Positions 57,808-64,000 of a DNA stretch of 64,000 bases are shown here, piece by piece. The stretch covers positions 62,262,042 through 62,326,041 of the forward strand of contig CM060734.1 of the NCBI GenBank assembly GCA_030704615.1. Reading direction: 5' to 3'. Position 1 is the stretch's first letter. The number at the start of each line of letters is the position of its first letter. The notes under the pieces were generated by a model. The model made no database searches, had not been told where the DNA came from, and worked only from the letters and a program-made list of their open reading frames with translations. This stretch comes from Takakia lepidozioides. Lineage: Eukaryota > Streptophyta > Takakiopsida > Takakiales > Takakiaceae. The translations under genes and the position numbers were made by a program.

Positions 57808-58781
57808 GTAATTTAGAGGACTGTCTGGGACTTAGACACTTATACGGGATCTGTAAGGTACCCTTAATTTTAGCACAGACTGAGACCAACAGGAGCCTTA
57901 GGGGTGACAACAGCGCATTGTAGAGGGGAGTTACACAGCCCGTCACAGCCAACACAGCCGACACATATCCACACAGTCAGCACAGCTCGTCACAGCCCGA
58001 CAAAGCCAACACAGCCACACAGCCACATCTCCAGCCACGACACAGCCCAACCAGCCAAACACAGTCGCACAGCCAGTCACAGCCCGTCACAGTTTCACAC
58101 ACAGCCAGTCACAGCTTGACACAGCTGTCACGACCATAAGGAACGGAGAGCAGGACAGGGAACGACTGTGGGGAACAACACCTGCAAATGGAACATGTTA
58201 GTTCACGGACGACGGTTTTAGTGAGGAAACGGTTAGAGCCACGGTAGGAAGATAAAGCGAGAAGCAAGGACTGAGAGGGGATTCTTGGAAGCACTTCACG
58301 GGGGAGGACTTCTTGGTCATGCATGAGAGGGGATCGGGCGGAGAGCAAGAACAGAAGCAAAGATGGAGAGCACGGTGAAGGACGATGATTAGTAGATGCT
58401 TGTTATATGCAAAGCTGTAGTGATATTGTAGAGCAGATAAGAGACACAATGGCTTCGGCCTGATACCTGATAAATCATAATCTGATACTTATACGATACA
58501 ATCACACTGTGTAGAGAGATCTGAGTGAAGCTGTGGAATGAATGGATGTTTGATGGAATCCGATAGATTGATGAAGCAATTTGATACTTAATTATCAATG
58601 GTAAGGTAGCTAACATGAATGCGGAAAGGGAAACAAATAAGAAAACCCCCCATGATACACTAGCTGTAGGTCATGACTGATTGTTCTGCGCGGGCTGAGT
58701 ACTTAGAGATTTCCAACTCTTCTATCTTGGAGTTTCCGCCTTGGATAGCGAAGGGATGGGTGAGTAAAAGCCGCGCGACAT
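57808..58781 (+). repeat. Element C 3' LTR followed by the start of another copy's first ORF
   Basis: It matches 46907-47792, that is the LTR and then the first 33 codons of the first ORF (from 58675). The first bases are TAATTTAG in place of TGTTAG. The homology stops abruptly at 58781, where an inverted copy begins. Confidence 0.85.
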
Positions 58782-60069
58782 TTACCAGTACAAGCTCTTC
58801 ATGCATATGAGTAAAAACATTCACCTTTATTTCCTCCCAGCCTTCAAACTCTACTCGCTTAATGGATAGCAATGCTATCACATAAACCAGTGTTGGTAAC
58901 CAACGTGCTCTTCCTCTACAGGCCACCTGATAAATCTTTATCACTCCTTTCTCCAGACCCCATTCAGGGTCAGCATCATGCACTCTTTTAAGAATGTTTT
59001 CTTTACAACCGTCTGGCAATTCCAAGAACCTCTGAAAGAATCGTTTGGACAATCTTTCCTTTTCGGTTTCACAGGGAATTTGATTCACATCAAATTCTTT
59101 AATTCTCCAACCACCATGATCCCACCTGATGCCTGTCACATCTGGTTGTTCATGACCCAGTTCCCCAGTATGGTCGCCAAATGTCACGCGGCTTTTACTC
59201 ACCCATCCCTTCGCTATCCGAGGCGGAAACTCCAAGATAGAAGAGTTGGAAATCTCTAAGCACTCAGCCCGCTCAGAACAATCAGTCATGACCTACAGCT
59301 AGTGTATCATGGGGGTGTTTCCTATTTGTTTTCCTTACCGCTTTCATGTTAGCTACTTACCTTACTGTTGGTAATTAAGTATCAGTTTGCTTCAGCAATC
59401 TATCGGATTCCATCAACTCATCCATTCATTCCACAGCTTCACTCAGATCTCTCTACACAGTGTGAGTATGAAGTATGTATCAGATTATATCTATCAAGTA
59501 TCAGGCTGAAGCCATGGAGTCTCTATCTGCTCTACATTACAACTCTACTGCTTGCATTCATTAAGCATCAACGGATCGTCCTCCTCCTACTCCGTGCTCT
59601 CCCTCTTTCTGCTCAGAGATGCGCTCTCTGCCTCATTTCCCCCAGTGATGTCCGAAGTCCCCCCAAGAAGTGCTCCCAGAATTAGTGATCCTTTTCCAGT
59701 CCTTGCTCCTGGCTTTATCTTCCTACCCGTTGTTCTAACCGTTTCCCTCACTAACCGTCATCCATGAACTAACATGTTCCATTCGCAGGTGTTGTTCCCT
59801 CACAGTCGTTCCCTGTCCTGTTATCCGGTCCCTATGGTCGTGACAGTTGTTTCAAGCTGTGACTGGCTGTGCGACTGTGTTGGGCTGTGTCGGCTGTGTC
59901 GAGCTGTGACTGGCTGTGTCGGCTGTGTCGGACTGTGACCGGATGTGTAACCCCCCCTAAAGTGCGCTGATGTCACCCCTAAGGCTCTTGTTGGTCTCAG
60001 TCTGTGCAAAAATTAAGGGTACCCCACAGATCCCGTAAAAGTGTCTAAGTCCCTGACAGTCCTCTAACA
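58782..60069 (-). repeat. Inverted copy of the C LTR and first ORF
   Basis: On the - strand 60069 starts TGTTAGAGGACTGTC, runs through the LTR to about 59300 and through the first ORF (ATG at 59289) to about codon 169, where it joins the + oriented copy at 58781. The long arms (about 890-970 bp) face each other across some 400 bp of single-copy sequence. The outer edge cuts the RNase H of element D. Confidence 0.88.
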
Positions 60070-60534
60070 CCTAGCACCCGCCCTATGAACAATTTTAAAC
60101 TCAAAATCTTGTAACATCATGATCCATCTACCCCTGCGTCCATATGCGTCACTTCCCGTTGCCAACCACTCTAGTGGTTTGTGATCAGTCCTGATTACAA
60201 AAGGGGTTCCATACAGGTACTGCCTAAAGTGTAATACTCCCCACACCAAGGCATAGCATTCACCCTCCATAGGGTGATATTTGCGCTGAGCATCAGATAG
60301 TACCTTACTAGCGTATGCAATGACCCTCTCCTTTTTATACTCCTTTTGTGACAATACTGCCCCCACTCCTTTGATGGACCATTCAACATCCAGGACGAAA
60401 GGCCTTGAGAAATCTGGCCTGGCCAGAATGGGAGCAGTCAACAGCTTCACCTGTAGGGCAGAAAAGGCGTTTTGTGCCTCTGCACTCCAGATAACTTCAC
60501 ATCCTTCTTGTTTAGAGTGAACAAGGCCTGCCAC
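60064..60534 (-). pseudogene. Element D RNase H
   Basis: An open frame with LARPDFSRPFVLDVEWS (VEWS where most elements have TDAS), ERVIAYASKVLSDAQRKY, EGECYALVWGVLHFRQYLYG, TDHKPLEWL and FEFKIVHRAG. It stops a few codons later at the border with the inverted C LTR. Confidence 0.88.
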
Positions 60535-61654
60535 TCCAGCATATCCCTTGACATAGGCCTATAGTACCCTGTCATCCCCCCAAATAACTTTTGAGAGCAG
60601 TGTGGTTTTTGGGCAAGGGAAACCTTTCATTGCAGCTATCTTATCTGGATCAGGCCAAGTTCCTTCTTCAGAGAATCACATCCCATGGAACACCAACTGT
60701 AAATTGGCAAAATAACACTTGTCCGGATGAGCCTAAATTGGCCCTTCTAACCTTCATCAGTACTCTCTTTATGTGCCCCACGTGATCTGCCCAGTCCTTG
60801 CTATGGATATTGACGTCATCTCAAAAGACCTTGGCGCAATCTTTAATTTCTTCCTTAAGCACCCTATTCATTGTTCTTTGGAAGTAGCAGTGGCATTTTT
60901 TAGCCCAAATGGCATGACCAGCCATTCATACAATCCCTTCTTTGGGATTACTGCTATTTTGCTTATGTCTCGGTCGTCCATCTTGATCTGCCAAAACCAG
61001 ATTGTAAATCCAGAGCAGAGAACCACTTGGCTTTCCCCAACTGGTTCACAAAACATCCTGAATTAATGGCATAGGGTAAGAGTCCCTCCTAGTCAAGCGG
61101 TTCACCGGCCTGAAATCACCACAAAAACGCTTGGATCCATCCTTTTTTCGGTGGAAGGGTGACTGGACATGACCACTCTGAACTACTTTCCCTCATCTTA
61201 CCTTGTGAGATTAAAGTCTCAATCTGTCCTTGTACCTCGTTTTCCTCCCACTCTGATAGGCGGCTGGACGACTTCTGCAAGGGGAAAAGCTTTGTGTATC
61301 ATTTGTATGTTCCACCTACCTCACTGCAATAATCCCAGTCACCTTGCTAAGAGCAAAACTTCGTGATTTTCTCTCAGCTCTTGCTCCAGTCTATCCTATG
61401 TTCTGGGGCCAGCTCTGGATAGATGTGAAGTCTGGATTTCAGACTTCTCCAACGACTCTCCATTTCTTCTTCATGGCTGTGTTCCCCAACTCTTTCCTCC
61501 ACCTGGTGTACAGAGTTAGCTACCCTCTGCCTTTCTTCCTGTGTCACAACCTGATTCCAATCATGGAAATCATCTTTCTATTTCCACGTTGTTGTTCCCT
61601 AGTTTCACCATTCCCGCTTTCTGGTAAGCTTCCTGTATGATAGAGGCAGCCATG

Positions 61655-62369
61655 CTACGATGGGTCTCTTCCTAAAGGTTTCAGACACTCCCTTGGTCTT
61701 CCGAACAAATCCTCCCCTAGGTTGACATTATCTATTATCTCCTCAACATTCTTGAGGGCTGCATCTACCTTTTCACTCTCCTCAGATCCTCCCATCTCCT
61801 CATCTTTATCAGATTCAGAGCTGTTAGAGTCGGAGATCCTTCCTCCTGTCCACAAACTCTTCTCGGGCTTTCTTCCTTCCCACAAACCTAGGTACTGTTC
61901 ATCTGATGTCAGGGTTAAGACATTTCCTGCTGACGTAGTGCTTGCATACCTTACTCTGCCCTCAACCCCGCTGTGGGTAGGCTGTTTTGGTGACTGCAGG
62001 CTCATTATAATTTATGGTGTGCAAAGGGAAGTGAGCAAAATCCTTTCCTGGCCCATAGCGTACACGAATCGTTTCAGCTTCGGTGTCAACTACAGCGCCA
62101 AACTTTTTGAGAAAGTCCAAGCCCAGAAGCATGTGATACGTATCCGTGTTTACCACCATAAAGGACAAGCGATTGGTCAGCTCTCCTACTTTGACCTTGA
62201 TGTCCTCAAGTCTGCCCATTGCAATCTCAAGAGCACCTGAGGCTACTCTGTAATTTACATCCTTATCAGTAACAACAGATCCCATCAGCCAAGATCCCTG
62301 ACTGTACTCGCGGATATTACAGAAAGCATGGCAAGGTGTCATTTGGCCTAATCCTTGGTAATCTCCCAT
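61655..62369 (-). pseudogene. Element D protease and linker
   Basis: 61962-62369 carries the C-terminal part of a retroviral-type aspartic protease (LLGLDFLKKFGAVVDTEAET). The active-site D-S/T-G is not visible in the preserved part. An overlapping frame, 61655-62005, encodes an acidic linker. Confidence 0.6.
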
Positions 62370-62892
62370 TGTAAATCATTACATGAAGCGCTTTAACCTT
62401 ACCAGTATAAGCATACAAGATCGTGGGCTCACAGCGTGTGGCTGAGTACAAAGGCCTTGGAACATCCCTCACAATTTCTACACTGTGAGTTGTCTCCTTT
62501 TGTTGTACCATTGCCCTTTCCACCACTTTTACCAGCCCCTTTATTTGTCTAACTCTCCGGGCACAGTCATGATTAGGTCCATGGGAGACAAGGATATTCT
62601 CCCCTTGTAGAACACATCTACAAAGTTAGTTCCAGGAGTTCCCATCATAGTCTGGTCGAGTTTTCTACTGCACTCCATCACTCTCTGTATGCCCTAGTAC
62701 CTTGCAAAAGTTGCATCTCACACCACATTTTCGTGGAATGCCCAAACCGGTGATATTTGTCACACTTAGCTTGGGTTCTCCTTCAGGACAATATGCACTA
62801 TGTGACCTTCTTTATGACAACGTTACAAAGGCGACACGAGGTGGTGTTCTAGATCCCGAGCTTTCTCCTATGACTGGTCCCCTATCAAGTAC

Positions 62893-63885
62893 TTATGTAG
62901 GGTAGTGTTTAGCCTGATCAAGTCTTCTGTCCACAGGGTTGACAAACACAACTGACTCATCTGTATCATCTCCTTCCAATGGCTCTAGACGTATTTCCCC
63001 CAACTTTCCCAGGCCCCTCTCAATCTCAATGGCTGTCTCAAGTGCTTCCTCTACATCAGAGAAGCGCCTGCCCAGCATTACTCTTGCTATTCAGGTCTCA
63101 AACCTGCTGCAAATCTACGCCTCTGTTCCAAATCAGACGCCCCACTTCTTATAAACAACCGGTTTCAACCTATCAAAGTATGTCTGAACCCTTTGTCTAC
63201 TTTCTTTTTTGATGGTATCCATCCCAGCCTGATTTTCTGCCAAGTCAATGACACCAAACTTGGCTGATATTGCTGCCCTGAAATCTTCCCAGTTGTCTGG
63301 TCTAGGGTTTGGTTTACGGTACCATTCATCAGCCTTGGCTCTCAGTTGAGCCTTGCTACCTTGAAGTTTTTATCCTCATTTAAATCTCTGACATCTGCCT
63401 CCATCTGAATCCTTTCCAGCCAGTCATTCACATCTTCACTATTCCTACCATGATAAGGCACATCTATGCTAGTTGGACTGGTCATTCTTCTACACTCTAG
63501 TCTGAGTTCAAACTGGTTTAACACCTAATTCTGATTCTAATTTTCCTGCAACACCCTTAATTCTGACCTCTATACCACTCCCACTGTCCATTTCGCAACA
63601 TCTCTACTCTACCTCCCCATGTCACCTCTCGTGCCATGGTTTTATCTTCTCCCACCTTCCTAACTCTCTTATCCAAAGTACAATGGTTGTTCTACCTCCA
63701 GCATGTATCACTCTAAGACATAAATCACCATCAGCTATTCTCCAAGCAGGGTTGAAGAAGTACAAAGAAGGGTCTGAGTGGGCATTTGGTGAGCGTCGGC
63801 TGAAGCAAATCAGCACATCTCCAATGCTTGGTTCATCAGGAATCAGTGTGTGGTCTCTGCTTGCCATCAAACCATCCAATACCAA
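62893..63885 (-). pseudogene. Element D gag and leader fragments
   Basis: 63342-63524 (MTSPTSIDVPYHGRNSEDVN, then WLERIQMEADVRDLNEDKN) looks like the start of a capsid region; 62893-63078 (FSDVEEALETAIEIERGLG) like its end. A leader frame at 63622-63885 has no recognised domain. All are short and separated by stops. Confidence 0.5.
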
Positions 63886-63923
63886 TCAAGATCCCTAGCT
63901 AGTAGATATCAAGATTCAACGCA

Positions 63924-63935
63924 GCTCTGATACCA
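63924..63935 (-). other. Primer binding site, initiator tRNA-Met type (element D)
   Basis: On the - strand TGGTATCAGAGC, next to a sequence ending in CCCCTTCTTT. It is the same site type as in element A and sets the orientation of D. Confidence 0.88.
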
Positions 63936-63936
63936 A

Positions 63937-64000
63937 AAGAAGGGGCATGAATCCCCTTCTCTGTGATTCTAATTGTACTCCTCTCCAATTGAAGCAAATC
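63937..64000 (-). repeat. Element D LTR end (cut by window)
   Basis: Sequence beyond the primer site, which must be the 3' end of the element's 5' LTR. It holds a 7-bp hairpin GAAGGGG/CCCCTTC. No second copy is in the window. Confidence 0.6.

Larger units (their letters stand above)
46907..58655 (+). mobile_element. Element C: Tat/Athila-like gypsy element, defective
   Basis: Direct repeats at 46907 (TGTTAGAGGACTG) and about 57808 (TTAGAGGACTG after a purine-rich GAGAGGGGAAGGGG tract) are the LTRs. In between lie two ORFs upstream of gag, gag, an accessory-type ORF, RNase H, integrase and a long accessory region. The integrase wording (GYWWPTLFKDVHEYCQSCDE, then NGQAEATN) is close to plant Athila/Tat elements, which also carry extra ORFs outside gag-pol. 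Protease and RT are missing altogether. Their place is taken by a second copy of the accessory region. Confidence 0.82.
60064..64000 (-). mobile_element. Element D: decayed gypsy element, interrupted on its 3' side
   Basis: Reading leftward from a primer site at 63924-63935: gag fragments (63342-63524, then 62893-63078), a protease end (YHMLLGLDFLKKFGAVVDTE, 61962-62369), an acidic linker (61655-62005), RT fragments ([21 protein letters not shown], 60868-61056) and RNase H (60064-60534, FVLDVEWSIKGVGAVLSQ, IRTDHKPLEWL). Integrase is missing because the inverted C LTR ends the homology at 60070. Many frame breaks make it clearly dead. The LTR at 63937-64000 is only partly in the window. Confidence 0.85.

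Noticed and set aside
46907-60069. One DNA transposon with long terminal inverted repeats
   Set aside because: The inverted ends are LTRs of element C; the interior encodes Gag, RNase H and integrase, and the outer flanks share no target duplication.

Overview
The window is eukaryotic nuclear DNA from the green plant lineage, most likely a charophyte alga with a large, repeat-rich genome (Chara-like). This rests on three things: recognisable intron-split plant genes (augmin subunit 4, type 2 methionine aminopeptidase, DNA primase small subunit), scattered TTTAGGG-type telomere-like words, and dominance by Ty3/gypsy LTR retrotransposons. The species is an inference.

Layout. 1-6720: a degenerate chromovirus-type gypsy element (A, + strand) between LTRs, whose 3' end is replaced by an antisense integrase tail with chromodomain. 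6721-18019: host DNA with an unrecognised ORF remnant, a decayed methionine aminopeptidase 2 gene (8397-11812) and an apparently complete 13-exon augmin subunit 4 gene (13389-18019). 18043-18731: a solo LTR related to element A, 23 bp after the augmin stop. 19090-20520: two blocks of a 120-bp tandem repeat. 20581-27020: remnants of one kinase family on both strands; their N-terminal part carries a PD-(D/E)xK-like signature. 28097-28549: the first two exons of a DNA primase gene, cut off by the next retroelement.

28993-44323 holds the most interesting system: two nested copies (X and Y, both - strand) of a gypsy retrotransposon family. Its polyprotein carries a complete C5-cytosine DNA methyltransferase domain between protease and reverse transcriptase, and a PHD finger after the integrase. 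Y is inserted in the integrase of X with a 4-5 bp target duplication. In both copies the methyltransferase ORF ends in a UAG followed by CAA CCA, which matches the UAG-CAR-YYA leaky-stop consensus, and the reading frame continues unbroken into reverse transcriptase. The element would therefore make Gag/protease/methyltransferase as the main product and RT/RNase H/integrase/PHD by readthrough. Retrotransposon-borne DNA methyltransferases are known from charophytes and dinoflagellates; the PHD finger and the readthrough arrangement are what I would examine as new.

46907-58655: element C, a Tat/Athila-like gypsy element with two ORFs ahead of gag and a large accessory region after integrase. Its protease-RT region is missing and is replaced by a second copy of its own accessory region. 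It is followed by a head-to-head inverted LTR/5'-ORF structure ending at 60069, which cuts into element D (- strand, to the window end), another decayed gypsy element with a tRNA-iMet primer site at 63924-63935. Most element ORFs carry stops or frameshifts. The clearest intact reading frames are the methyltransferase ORF of Y, the integrase of C and the spliced augmin gene.
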